From JAEUMY01 sp031394355 (GTDB lineage Bacteria; Pseudomonadota; Gammaproteobacteria; Burkholderiales; Usitatibacteraceae), in contig JANNSU010000040.1 of NCBI GenBank assembly GCA_031394355.1, positions 1-64,000 of the forward strand: a stretch of 64,000 bases of DNA, given 5' to 3'. Of the stretch, positions 53,200 through 61,530 are shown one piece after another (the first letter of the stretch is position 1; each line of letters begins with the position of its first letter). A program made the translations under genes and the position numbers. Below the pieces are notes generated by a model, which was given only the letters and a program-made list of their open reading frames with translations, made no database searches and had not been told where the DNA came from.

Positions 53200-54411
53200 T
53201 TGACCTCACCTGATACCGTCGCGTCGGCAGCGACCGACCCGACCCGCATGACCCCGCTCGAAATTCGGGCGTCGGTCAGCCTTGCAGCCATCTATGGCCT
53301 GCGCTTGTTCGGTATGTTCATCATCCTGCCGGTTTTTGCGCTGTGGGCATCCGAATTGCCAGGCTGGGACAAGGCTTGGGTCGGTTTCGCGATGGGCATC
53401 TACGGATTCACCCAGGCGCTACTTCAGATTCCTTTCGGTTGGCTCTCGGACCGCATTGGGCGCAAACCTGTCTTGTATGTTGGGTTGGCTGTCATGGCAG
53501 CAGGGAGCTTCCTCTGCGCGGCCTCGACCAGTGTGTTGGGGATCGTTGCAGGCCGCATGCTGCAGGGTGCCGGCGCCATTTCGTCAGTCACCATTGCCAT
53601 GACGGCGGACCTGACCCGAGAGAACCAGCGCACAAAGGCCATGGCGCTGATCGGCATCACCATAGGTCTTGCCTTTGCGCTGTCATTTGTCATCGCACCG
53701 TTCCTGGCCGGTGTCATTGGGGTGCCGGGAATCTTCGCGCTTACCGGCGCCATGGCGCTGACTGCCATAGTGGTGGTGAGGTTCCTCGTACCGAATGCGC
53801 CGGAGAGCGGATCGCGAGAGCCGGTTCGCTGGGGGCTCATCCTCAAGAATCCGCAACTCATGCGCATCAATTTCGGGATGTTCTCGCTGCACGCCATCCT
53901 CATGGCATTGTTTCTCGTTGTTCCATTCAATCTGGCCGCAGCCGGGCTTGCGGCCAGCGACCATTGGATCCTCTATCTCGGCGTCATCCTGCTGTCGTTG
54001 GTGTTGGTGGTGCCGATCATCCGCTCTGGTTGGGGCGAGACACGCGTCGTCGGCGTGGCTGCCGGGCTCATGAGCATCAGCCTGATCCTGATGGCCGTGA
54101 TGCCGCTGTCGGTGTGGGGCATGGCAGCGAGCATGGCGTTGTTTTTCACCGCATTCAACCTGCTGGAGGCAAAGCTGCCGGCACTGGTTTCCGTGCGTGC
54201 GCCAAAAAGTGCCAGAGGCTCGGCATCCGGCGTCTTTGCGAGCCTTCAGTTTCTCGGCATTTTTACCGGCGCCACACTGGGCGGACTGATCGCACAGAAT
54301 GCCGGAAACGTTGCGGTATTATGGTTTTGTGTTGGATTGTCCATTCTTTGGCTGGCCGCCGCAATTGGCGTAAAGCCGGTTTCCGTGCCGTCGGAAGCCC
54401 ATTCAAAATAG
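53200..54411 (+). CDS. MFS transporter
   Basis: 403 residues from TTG 53200; ATG 53248 is an alternative start and neither has a good ribosome binding site. Twelve hydrophobic segments. The loop 2-3 motif GWLSDRIGRKPVLYVGL is the major facilitator signature. Similar to the YajR-like group. Inner membrane, substrate unknown. ssb follows after 10 bases; this uvrA/MFS/ssb arrangement is common in betaproteobacteria. Confidence 0.88.
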   Translation: MTSPDTVASAATDPTRMTPLEIRASVSLAAIYGLRLFGMFIILPVFALWASELPGWDKAWVGFAMGIYGFTQALLQIPFGWLSDRIGRKPVLYVGLAVMAAGSFLCAASTSVLGIVAGRMLQGAGAISSVTIAMTADLTRENQRTKAMALIGITIGLAFALSFVIAPFLAGVIGVPGIFALTGAMALTAIVVVRFLVPNAPESGSREPVRWGLILKNPQLMRINFGMFSLHAILMALFLVVPFNLAAAGLAASDHWILYLGVILLSLVLVVPIIRSGWGETRVVGVAAGLMSISLILMAVMPLSVWGMAASMALFFTAFNLLEAKLPALVSVRAPKSARGSASGVFASLQFLGIFTGATLGGLIAQNAGNVAVLWFCVGLSILWLAAAIGVKPVSVPSEAHSK

Positions 54412-54421
54412 GGAGCAAGTC

Positions 54422-54895
54422 ATGGCATCAGTCAACAAAGTCATTCTCGTCGGCAATCTGGGCCGCGACCCGGAAACGCGCTATCTGCCTGATGGTGGTG
54501 CCATCACCAATGTGTCGATCGCCACCACCAGCAAGTACAAGAACAAAGGTGGTGAGATGGTCGAAGAAACCGAATGGCATCGGGTGAGCTTTTTCGGCCG
54601 GCTCGCCGAGATCGCGGGCGAATACCTGAAGAAGGGTCGCCCCGTTTACATCGAGGGCCGCTTGAAGACGCGCAAGTACACCGACAAGGATGGCGTGGAG
54701 AAATATGCCACCGACATTGTTGCCAGCGAAATGCAGATGCTGGGCAGCCGCGAAGGCATGGGTGGAGGCGGGGCAGAGGGCGCCGGTTTTGACCGCCCGG
54801 AGCGCGGAACTTCCGGTGCCGCACCAGCCGCAAAGCCAGCGCAGAAGGGTGGCGCATCCAAGTTTGACGACATGGATGACGACATTCCGTTCTGA
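54422..54895 (+). CDS. ssb: Single-stranded DNA-binding protein
   Basis: 157 residues. OB fold MASVNKVILVGNLGRDPETRYLPDGGAITNVSIATTSKYKNKGGEMVEETEWHRVSFFGRLAEIAGEYLKKGRPVYIEGRLKTRKYTDKDG, a Gly/Pro/Ala-rich linker and the acidic tip DDMDDDIPF that binds partner proteins. Start supported by GGGAGCAAGTC. Works in replication and repair, fitting its place near uvrA. Confidence 0.98.
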   Translation: MASVNKVILVGNLGRDPETRYLPDGGAITNVSIATTSKYKNKGGEMVEETEWHRVSFFGRLAEIAGEYLKKGRPVYIEGRLKTRKYTDKDGVEKYATDIVASEMQMLGSREGMGGGGAEGAGFDRPERGTSGAAPAAKPAQKGGASKFDDMDDDIPF

Positions 54896-54995
54896 AGTGG
54901 TCTGGCGCAGCAGCTTGCGCAGGATTATTACAGTGCCAGCGATCGGACTGCGACGCTTGAAATTCGGGTCATTGCCCGCATGTTCAAGCCAGTCT

Positions 54996-55007
54996 GCGAA
55001 TATTCGC
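54996..55007. repeat. GCGAATATTCGC palindrome, upstream of htpX
   Basis: 14-bp form 54995-55008, 21 bases before the htpX start. Confidence 0.95.
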
Positions 55008-55028
55008 ATCTCTTCCTGAGGACCTGAA

Positions 55029-55913
55029 ATGAAACGTATCGTGTTGTTTCTCGCCACCAACCTGGCCGTGATGCTGGTATTGGGCATCGTACTCAACGTG
55101 CTGGGCGTGAACCGCTTCATCAGCGCGCAGGGTCTCAACATCCCCATGCTGATGGTGTTCTCGTTGATTGTGGGTTTCACGGGCGCATTCATTTCGCTCC
55201 TGTTGTCCAAGCCCATGGCCAAATGGTCCACGGGTGCGCAGGTCATCGACAATCCGCGCACTGCCGATGAGCAATGGCTGGTCTCCACGGTAAAGCGTTT
55301 GTCTGAAAAGGCCGGTATTGGCATGCCCGAGGTCGCCATCTACGAAGGCGAGGCCAATGCCTTTGCCACGGGTGCCTTCAAGAACTCATCGCTGGTTGCT
55401 GTCTCCACGGGTCTCCTCCAGTCCATGACCAAGGAAGAAGTGGAAGCCGTGCTGGCGCATGAAGTGGCGCACGTGGCCAATGGCGACATGGTGACGATGA
55501 CGCTCATTCAGGGCGTGGTGAACACGTTTGTCGTGTTCCTCTCCAAGGTGGTGGGTTACCTCGTCGACCGCGTCGTGCTGAAGAACAACAGCGACTCGCC
55601 CGGTATCGGTTACTACGTCACCGACGTCGTTTGCCAGATCGCCTTCGGGCTCCTCGCCTCCATCATCGTGGCCTGGTTCTCGCGCTGGCGCGAATACCGT
55701 GCAGACTCTGGCGCTGCCACATTGTTGGGTACGCCGCGTCCGATGGTCGCCGCACTGCAACGTCTGGGCGGGCTTGAGCCTGGCGAACTGCCAAAGTCCA
55801 TTCAGGCAGCAGGCATCAGCGACAAGCCGGGCTTCATGGCGCTTTTCTCCAGCCATCCGCCCATCGAGTCGCGCGTTGCTGCGCTGCAGAACTGGCGTCC
55901 CGGCCAGCAATAA
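55029..55913 (+). CDS. htpX: Membrane zinc protease HtpX
   Basis: 294 residues. Two N-terminal membrane helices (about 5-22 and 37-57), zinc motif LAHEVAHVANGDM with a later Glu in WREYRADSGAATLLG, and two further hydrophobic stretches. It degrades misfolded membrane proteins under envelope stress. GAGGACCTGAA precedes the ATG. Confidence 0.96.
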   Translation: MKRIVLFLATNLAVMLVLGIVLNVLGVNRFISAQGLNIPMLMVFSLIVGFTGAFISLLLSKPMAKWSTGAQVIDNPRTADEQWLVSTVKRLSEKAGIGMPEVAIYEGEANAFATGAFKNSSLVAVSTGLLQSMTKEEVEAVLAHEVAHVANGDMVTMTLIQGVVNTFVVFLSKVVGYLVDRVVLKNNSDSPGIGYYVTDVVCQIAFGLLASIIVAWFSRWREYRADSGAATLLGTPRPMVAALQRLGGLEPGELPKSIQAAGISDKPGFMALFSSHPPIESRVAALQNWRPGQQ

Positions 55914-55944
55914 AAAAACCGCGCGATCCGAGAGGATCGCGCGG
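55914..55944 (-). terminator. Terminator for the minus-strand quinone oxidoreductase gene
   Basis: CCGCGCGATCC (55919-55929), loop GAGA, perfect complement 55934-55944. The A run 55912-55918 becomes a T run after the hairpin on the minus strand. It may also stop htpX read-through. A second small hairpin (CATGCCTT/AAGGCATG) is at 55976-55992. Confidence 0.75.
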
Positions 55945-56031
55945 GAACAGTCCACACCGAGGTTTCAACCTGCATCATGCCTTCAAGGCATGACAGGCAT
56001 GTGAATCCCCGGTTTCATCTGGTGCGGGCGT

Positions 56032-57039
56032 TTATTCCGCTGCGATGCTGAGCATGATCTTGCCGATGTGCTGCGAGCTTTCCATGAGTTCGTGCGCTGC
56101 GGCAACGTCCTCCAACGCGAATATTCGCCTGACTACCGGTTTGATACTGCCTGCCTCGATCAGGGGCCAGACTTGTTCCCGGAGCGCTGCAGCAATCGCC
56201 GCCTTTTGGTGATCCGGTCGTGCACGCAATGTCGAGCCGGTTAGCGTCTGGCGTTTCAGCATGAACATGACAAGGTCGAGTTCGACTTTGCTGCCCTGCA
56301 AAAATGCGATCTGGCAGAGCCTGCCTTCGACAGCCAGCAGCTTCAGGTTCTTTGCGACATAGTCACCGCCCACCATATCCAGAATGACGTTGATGCCGGT
56401 CTTCCCGGCAGCTGCCTGTGCAGCCGCAAACCAGTCCTCGGTCTTGTAGTTGAAGACGTGGTCTGCCCCCATGGACTTGCAGAATGCGGCCTTCTCTTCA
56501 TTGCCCACGGTGGTAAACACTTCGGCCCCAAAGGCTTTGGCCAATTGAATGGCGGTGAGCCCGATGCCGGACGAGCCGCCGTGAACCAGGAACTTGTCGC
56601 CGGACTTGAGCCTGCACGTGTCAAATACATTGACCCAGACAGTGAAAAAATTCTCCGGCAAAGACGCGGCTTCGGTCAGGGACAAGCCTGCCGGAATGGG
56701 AAGGCAGTGAGCTGCGGGCGCTACGCAGTACTCCGCATAGGCGCCGCCGGGTGCGAGGGCGCAAACGCGGTCGCCGAGTTTCCACTCAGTCACGGCAGAG
56801 CCGACCGCCACAACCTCGCCAGCGGCTTCCAGTCCCAGCACAGGCGATGCGCCGGGCGGTGGCTTGTAGGTTCCTCTGCGTTGCGCGACATCGGGACGAT
56901 TGACGCCCGCGACCGCGACCCGGATCAGCACATCACGTTCACCGGGGACGGGCAGTGGGCCGAACGCGGGCTGCATCACGTCGGGCGTGCCGAAGTTGGG
57001 TAAGTCGATGAAGCGCATGGTTTCAGGCAATGTCGACAT
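56032..57039 (-). CDS. NAD(P)H quinone oxidoreductase, PIG3 family
   Basis: 335 residues from ATG 57039 (MSTLPETMRFIDLPNFGTPDVMQPAFGPLPVPGERDVLIRVAVAGVNRPDVAQRRGTYKPPPGASPVLGLEAAGEVV); upstream Met codons lack homology. Zinc-free medium-chain reductase; the nucleotide site is KFLVHGGSSGIGLTAIQLAKAFGAEVFTTVGNEEKAAFCKSMGAD. It probably reduces quinones with NADPH. One palindrome is in the gene (RIFA). Confidence 0.87.
   Translation of the reverse strand: MSTLPETMRFIDLPNFGTPDVMQPAFGPLPVPGERDVLIRVAVAGVNRPDVAQRRGTYKPPPGASPVLGLEAAGEVVAVGSAVTEWKLGDRVCALAPGGAYAEYCVAPAAHCLPIPAGLSLTEAASLPENFFTVWVNVFDTCRLKSGDKFLVHGGSSGIGLTAIQLAKAFGAEVFTTVGNEEKAAFCKSMGADHVFNYKTEDWFAAAQAAAGKTGINVILDMVGGDYVAKNLKLLAVEGRLCQIAFLQGSKVELDLVMFMLKRQTLTGSTLRARPDHQKAAIAAALREQVWPLIEAGSIKPVVRRIFALEDVAAAHELMESSQHIGKIMLSIAAE
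56117..56128. repeat. GCGAATATTCGC palindrome, coding copy (RIFA)
   Basis: Exact core in the quinone oxidoreductase gene, read as Arg-Ile-Phe-Ala in VRRIFALEDVAAAH. Confidence 0.95.
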
Positions 57040-57236
57040 GGTGGGGCGGAGTCCTTGAATTGGCATGGCGTTGGTCGTGCAGCGATTGTAGACAACTGGC
57101 CCTTCGGTTTGCCAAGTCTGCGCCATTCACTGAGGCCTGCTGAAACGCTGACACGATGGAGCAGAAGTACCGCAACCATCTGGACCGGAAGGTTGCGCTG
57201 TCGCGCACGCCCCGCTCTGAAACCGTTGCGGTCTGT

Positions 57237-58160
57237 TCACGGCCAGAGCCAGGCCGCGCCGCGAACGCCACTCGAATCCCCATGCACCGGCGGGAGCAGC
57301 CGCGTGGTGACTTGGTCGGAAAACACATGCCGAGACCAGAGCCGCGGCACCGTGTCATACAGACTGCGAATATTCGCAATGCCGCCGCCCAGCACGATGA
57401 CATCCGGATCGAGAATATTGATCACGCCGGCCAGTGCGCGGGCGAGGCGCTCCGCATGTCGAGCGAGGCTGGCAACACAGTCCGCATCGTCGTGCGCGGC
57501 GCGCGCTGCAATCTCCATGGCAGGCAGGTGCGTACCACTTTCGCGGAAGTGGTCGGCAGACAGCCCCGGGCCGGAAAGCCAGGCTTCCACGCATTGATGT
57601 CGGCCGCAATAGCACGCAGGATTGGCCAGTCGTTCAGCGTCGGTGGCAGATGGCAGCGGATTGTGTCCCCATTCCCCTGCGATGGCGTTTGCACCTTCCA
57701 GCAGTTGCCCATGCACCACCACCCCGCCACCGACGCCCGTGCCCAGGATCACGCCAAATACCACGGCAGCGCTTGCGCCTGAGCCATCCACGGCCTCCGA
57801 CAATGCGAAGCAATTGGCGTCATTCGCCATTCGGATCGGCCTCGCCAACGCGGCTTCCAGATCTTCCATCAAGGGCTGCTCGTTGAGGCAGGTGGAGTTG
57901 GCATTCTTGATGCGTCCAGTCAATCGGGAGCGCGCGCCAGGCGTTGCAAGGCCAACGCTCCCGCCCGCACCGAGCTCGGCTTCTGCGGCTTGTACCAGTC
58001 CCACGATGCAGCGGAGCGTCCCGACATAGTCTCCCGCAGGCGTTGCCACGCGTTGCCGCCAGCGCGTGGTACCTGAGCGGTCAAGGGCGAGCAGCTCGAT
58101 CTTGCTGCCGCCCAGATCGACTCCAAAGCGGTAAGGCAATTTCTGGGTAGTGGGTTGCAT
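57237..58160 (-). CDS. ROK family sugar kinase
   Basis: 307 residues from ATG 58160 (MQPTTQKLPYRFGVDLGGSKIELLALDRSG); TTG 58169 is in frame. ATP site GVDLGGSK, catalytic Asp in MANDANCFALSEA, ROK glycine loop GVILGTGVGGGVVVHG and zinc motif CYCGRHQC. Candidates are fructokinase or N-acetylglucosamine kinase; no neighbour decides. One palindrome in the gene (ANIR). Confidence 0.87.
   Translation of the reverse strand: MQPTTQKLPYRFGVDLGGSKIELLALDRSGTTRWRQRVATPAGDYVGTLRCIVGLVQAAEAELGAGGSVGLATPGARSRLTGRIKNANSTCLNEQPLMEDLEAALARPIRMANDANCFALSEAVDGSGASAAVVFGVILGTGVGGGVVVHGQLLEGANAIAGEWGHNPLPSATDAERLANPACYCGRHQCVEAWLSGPGLSADHFRESGTHLPAMEIAARAAHDDADCVASLARHAERLARALAGVINILDPDVIVLGGGIANIRSLYDTVPRLWSRHVFSDQVTTRLLPPVHGDSSGVRGAAWLWP
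57366..57377. repeat. GCGAATATTCGC palindrome, coding copy (ANIR)
   Basis: 14-bp form 57365-57378 in the ROK kinase gene, read as Ala-Asn-Ile-Arg in GGGIANIRSLYDT. Confidence 0.95.
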
Positions 58161-58394
58161 GCGGGTCAATCCAGGGACTCAGCGGGCAGATGTCCTGCCA
58201 TTGTGCCCTGATGGTCGTGCCTTCCTGAGTACGGGACAATTCATTGCGCAGTGCACAACGCGCTAACCCATTCTGTTAAAATGCAAAATCGCCAGTTTGT
58301 CTGTTCGTCACCGCTGGCCCGCCTATAGCGTCTGCAACGGCTCACCACTGCGTTGGTCATGGCTGCCGGGCCTCATTACTTCAGGAGTATCTTC

Positions 58395-58751
58395 ATGCCG
58401 ATTTATGCCTACAAATGCGCGTCCTGCGGGCATACCGAGGACGTGATGCGCAAGATTGCCGATGCGCCGCTGACCATTTGCACGGCCTGTGGCAAGGCAA
58501 CCTTCGAAAAGCAGCTCACTGCCCCCGGATTTCAGCTCAAGGGCAGTGGCTGGTATGCGACCGATTTCAAGGGCGGCAACAAACCTGCGGACGCCAAGCC
58601 TTCTGCGACAGACACCAAGACTGACACCAAGACTGACACCAAGGCTGACACCAAACCTGGCGCCAAGCCGGACAGCAGCACCGACACGAAGCCTGCCGCA
58701 TCCGCCGCGCCCGCTTCCGGCTCCGGGGCCTGCCCGGCCTGCGCAGACTGA
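58395..58751 (+). CDS. FmdB-family zinc ribbon protein
   Basis: 118 residues from ATG 58395 with CAGGAG upstream. N-terminal zinc ribbon MPIYAYKCASCGHTEDVMRKIADAPLTICTACGKATFEKQL (two CxxC pairs). The C-terminal half is a low-complexity Thr/Asp/Lys repeat (TDTKTDTKTDTKADTK) and ends with a third cysteine pair (CPAC). Role unknown; it lies before a DUF502 gene and aspS, the usual betaproteobacterial order. Confidence 0.85.
   Translation: MPIYAYKCASCGHTEDVMRKIADAPLTICTACGKATFEKQLTAPGFQLKGSGWYATDFKGGNKPADAKPSATDTKTDTKTDTKADTKPGAKPDSSTDTKPAASAAPASGSGACPACAD
58608..58655 (+). repeat. 12-bp tandem repeat in fmdB-like gene
   Basis: About four copies of a unit close to GACACCAAGACT encode the TDTK repeats. 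Likely to vary in copy number. Confidence 0.7.
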
Positions 58752-58759
58752 GCACCTTC

Positions 58760-59452
58760 GTGCCCCTCAATCGATTCCAGCTTGGGTTCATGGCCAGCTT
58801 GCGCCGCTACTTTGTAGCGGGGCTGCTCATCTGGATACCGCTTGGCATCACCATTTGGGTGCTGTCGCTGCTCATCGGGCTGATGGACCAGACCCTGCTG
58901 CTCCTGCCCAAGTACCTCAGAACCGAGTCCTGGGCCGGCTTTCACATTCCGGGCCTGGGTGTGATCCTCACGCTCTTCATCATCCTCGCCACCGGCACCC
59001 TGGCCGCCAATTTGGTCGGTCGGAAGCTGCTCAGCTTTTGGGATGGCATCCTGCATCGCATCCCCATCGTGCGCTCCGTATATGGCGGCGTGAAGCAGAT
59101 CAGTGACACGTTGTTCTCCCCCGAAGGCAAAGCTTTCAGGAAAGCCGTGCTCGTGCAATGGCCGCATCCCGGCAGCTGGAGCGTGGCGCTGCTCACGGGA
59201 GAGCCGGAGCATGAAATCACCGACCACCTTGGCCATGACCGGGTTGCCGTATTCGTTCCCACCACGCCCAACATCACGGCGGGGTTTTTCCTCATCCTTC
59301 CGAAGAGTGAAGTCGTCGAACTCAAGATGACGGTGGACGAAGCGCTGAAGTACATCATCTCCATGGGTGTGGCCGAGCCACCCCGCCGCAAGGTAGCCGA
59401 GCCAGCCGATTTCAAAGGCGCCGGTCCCGACCCCAATCCGAAGCCCTTGTAG
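58760..59452 (+). CDS. DUF502 membrane protein
   Basis: 230 residues from GTG 58760; ATG 58790 (MASLRRYFVAGLLIWIPLGITIWVL) is the more conserved start. Two membrane helices (about 18-42 and 67-88), then the family motif GRKLLSFWDGILHRIPIVRSVYGGVKQISDTLF and a soluble domain. Function not established. It starts nine bases after the FmdB-like gene and precedes aspS. Confidence 0.87.
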   Translation: MPLNRFQLGFMASLRRYFVAGLLIWIPLGITIWVLSLLIGLMDQTLLLLPKYLRTESWAGFHIPGLGVILTLFIILATGTLAANLVGRKLLSFWDGILHRIPIVRSVYGGVKQISDTLFSPEGKAFRKAVLVQWPHPGSWSVALLTGEPEHEITDHLGHDRVAVFVPTTPNITAGFFLILPKSEVVELKMTVDEALKYIISMGVAEPPRRKVAEPADFKGAGPDPNPKPL

Positions 59453-59561
59453 TCCCTCCCAGCGAGGGCGCAAGGGCGGCCCCCAACCGGCACTCGCCAT
59501 CCCCGACCGTGCTCATGCTCTCGCGAGAGCACTGCATCGGGTGTGAGTGAACATTCGAATT

Positions 59562-59591
59562 GGCACCATCGCGAATATTCGCAATGGTGCC
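59562..59591. repeat. GCGAATATTCGC palindrome extended to 30 bp, upstream of aspS
   Basis: Core 59571-59582. Arms GGCACCAT and ATGGTGCC pair perfectly after one mismatched base pair (C/A). It ends 23 bases before the aspS start. Confidence 0.95.
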
Positions 59592-59614
59592 GTCAGCAAG
59601 GAAGACAACTCATC

Positions 59615-61417
59615 ATGCGTACCAACTACTGCGGTCTCATCGACCAGCAATACCTCGGCCAGACTGTCACGGTCATGGGCTGGGCCCACCGACGACGCGA
59701 TCATGGCGGCGTCATCTTCATCGACCTGCGCGACCGTGAAGGTCTGGTGCAGGTCGTGGCGGATCCGGATGCCAAACCCGCGCCCACCAATGCGGAGACA
59801 TTCAAGCATGCCGACAGTGTGCGAAACGAATTCGTCCTGAAGGTCACCGGCCTGGTGCGGGCGCGACCGGATGGCATGATCAATCCCAATCTGAAGAGCG
59901 GCGGCATCGAAATTCTCGCGCATGAACTGGAGGTGCTGAACACCTGCACCACGCCACCTTTCCTGATGGATGAGGACAATATCTCCGAGACGGTGCGTCT
60001 GGAGAACCGCGTGCTGGATCTTCGCCGTCCGACCATGCAGCACAACCTGCGTTTGCGTCACCGCGTTGCCAGCGCCACGCGTCGTTATCTCGATGCCAAC
60101 GGCTTCGTCGATGTGGAAACCCCTGTGCTGTACAAGTCCACGCCGGAAGGTGCCCGGGAATTCCTGGTGCCGTCACGCATCCATGATGGACAGTTCTATG
60201 CACTGCCGCAGAGCCCGCAGCTCTTCAAGCAGATGCTGATGATCGCGGGCTACGACCGCTACTACCAGATCACCAAGTGCTTCCGCGACGAAGACTTGCG
60301 CGCTGACCGCCAGCCCGAGTTCACACAGATCGATTGCGAAACCTCATTCCTGAGCGAGCAGGAAATTCGCGAAATCTTCGAGGGCCTCATCCGCACCGTG
60401 TTCAAGGAGGTGCTGGATGTGGACCTGCCCAACCCGATGCCGATCCATACCTATGCGGAAGTGATGCGTGACTACGGCGTGGACAAGCCGGACCTGCGTA
60501 TTCCGCTCAAGTTCACCGAGCTCACCGATCTCATGAAGACGGTTGACTTCAAGGTGTTCCGCGCAGCGGCCGATCTGCCGAATGGACGTGTGGCCGCGCT
60601 GCGCATTCCGGGTGGTGCCGGGCTGCTCTCGCGCAAGGAGATCGACGACTACACGACGTTCGTCGCCATCTACGGTGCGAAAGGACTCGCCTACATCAAG
60701 GTCAATGACGCCACCAAATTCAATGAAGAGGGCCTGCAAAGCCCCATCGTGAAATTCCTGAAACCTGATTCTTTGCAGGCCATCATCGAACGCACAGGCG
60801 CACAGTCCGGCGACCTGGTGTTCTTCGCCGCCGACAAGGAGAGCGTGGTCAACGATTCCCTGGGTGCATTGCGCGCCAAGGTTGGCCACGAAAAGGGATT
60901 CGCCGAAAAGAGCTGGAAGCCATTGTGGGTCGTCGACTTCCCCATGTTCGAATTCAACGAGGACGCCAAGACCTGGGCGGCGCGTCATCACCCGTTCACC
61001 GCGCCCAAGGATGGTCACGAGGAGTATCTCGCCACCGATCCGGGCAAGGCAACCGCCAAGGCCTATGACCTGGTGTTGAATGGCTGGGAGCTGGGCGGCG
61101 GCTCGGTGCGTATCCATCGCGAGGAGGTGCAGTCCAAGGTGTTCGACGCGCTCGGCATCTCTGCCGAGGATCAGGAGCGGAAGTTCGGCTTCCTCTTGAA
61201 GCAGCTCAAGTACGGCGCGCCGCCGCACGGCGGCATCGCGTTCGGTCTGGACCGTCTCTCGGCCATGATGGCGGGGGTGGATCAGATCCGCGACGTCATC
61301 GCCTTCCCGAAGACTCAGCGCGGCCAGGATCTGCTGATCGAGACGCCGACCCCGGTGACGGAACAGCAGTTGCGCGATCTGCACATCAAGTTGCGCAATG
61401 TTGCAATGGTGGAGTGA
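59615..61417 (+). CDS. aspS: Aspartyl-tRNA synthetase
   Basis: 600 residues from ATG 59615 (MRTNYCGLIDQQYLGQTVTVMGWAHRRRDHGGVIFIDLRDREGLVQVV). The longer open frame translates the palindrome and is not conserved. N-terminal OB anticodon-binding domain, then class II core: FLVPSR, LPQSPQLFKQMLMIAGYDRYYQITKCFRDEDLRADRQPEFTQID and GIAFGLDRLSAMM. It may be the non-discriminating type; this cannot be told here. Confidence 0.97.
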   Translation: MRTNYCGLIDQQYLGQTVTVMGWAHRRRDHGGVIFIDLRDREGLVQVVADPDAKPAPTNAETFKHADSVRNEFVLKVTGLVRARPDGMINPNLKSGGIEILAHELEVLNTCTTPPFLMDEDNISETVRLENRVLDLRRPTMQHNLRLRHRVASATRRYLDANGFVDVETPVLYKSTPEGAREFLVPSRIHDGQFYALPQSPQLFKQMLMIAGYDRYYQITKCFRDEDLRADRQPEFTQIDCETSFLSEQEIREIFEGLIRTVFKEVLDVDLPNPMPIHTYAEVMRDYGVDKPDLRIPLKFTELTDLMKTVDFKVFRAAADLPNGRVAALRIPGGAGLLSRKEIDDYTTFVAIYGAKGLAYIKVNDATKFNEEGLQSPIVKFLKPDSLQAIIERTGAQSGDLVFFAADKESVVNDSLGALRAKVGHEKGFAEKSWKPLWVVDFPMFEFNEDAKTWAARHHPFTAPKDGHEEYLATDPGKATAKAYDLVLNGWELGGGSVRIHREEVQSKVFDALGISAEDQERKFGFLLKQLKYGAPPHGGIAFGLDRLSAMMAGVDQIRDVIAFPKTQRGQDLLIETPTPVTEQQLRDLHIKLRNVAMVE

Positions 61418-61434
61418 GTTGCAAATTCAAACGC

Positions 61435-61511
61435 AAACACAGATAAACACGGATGAACACAGATGTTTTAATCCGTGTTCATCCGGCCTTTATCTGTGTT
61501 CATCTGTGTTT
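61435..61511. repeat. Repeat of ACACAGATGAACACGGAT-like units
   Basis: The left half reads AAACACAGATAAACACGGAT and GAACACAGAT; the right half repeats the same unit in inverted orientation. It fills the aspS-isoaspartyl peptidase gap. Such units are scattered in unrelated bacterial genomes; function unknown. Confidence 0.7.
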
Positions 61512-61530
61512 CGCACTTGAGGTATTTGAA

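Noticed and set aside
53343..54587. 414-codon frame overlapping the MFS transporter in another frame
   Set aside because: Composition is Arg/His/Gly rich without membrane segments; the MFS frame is the real one.
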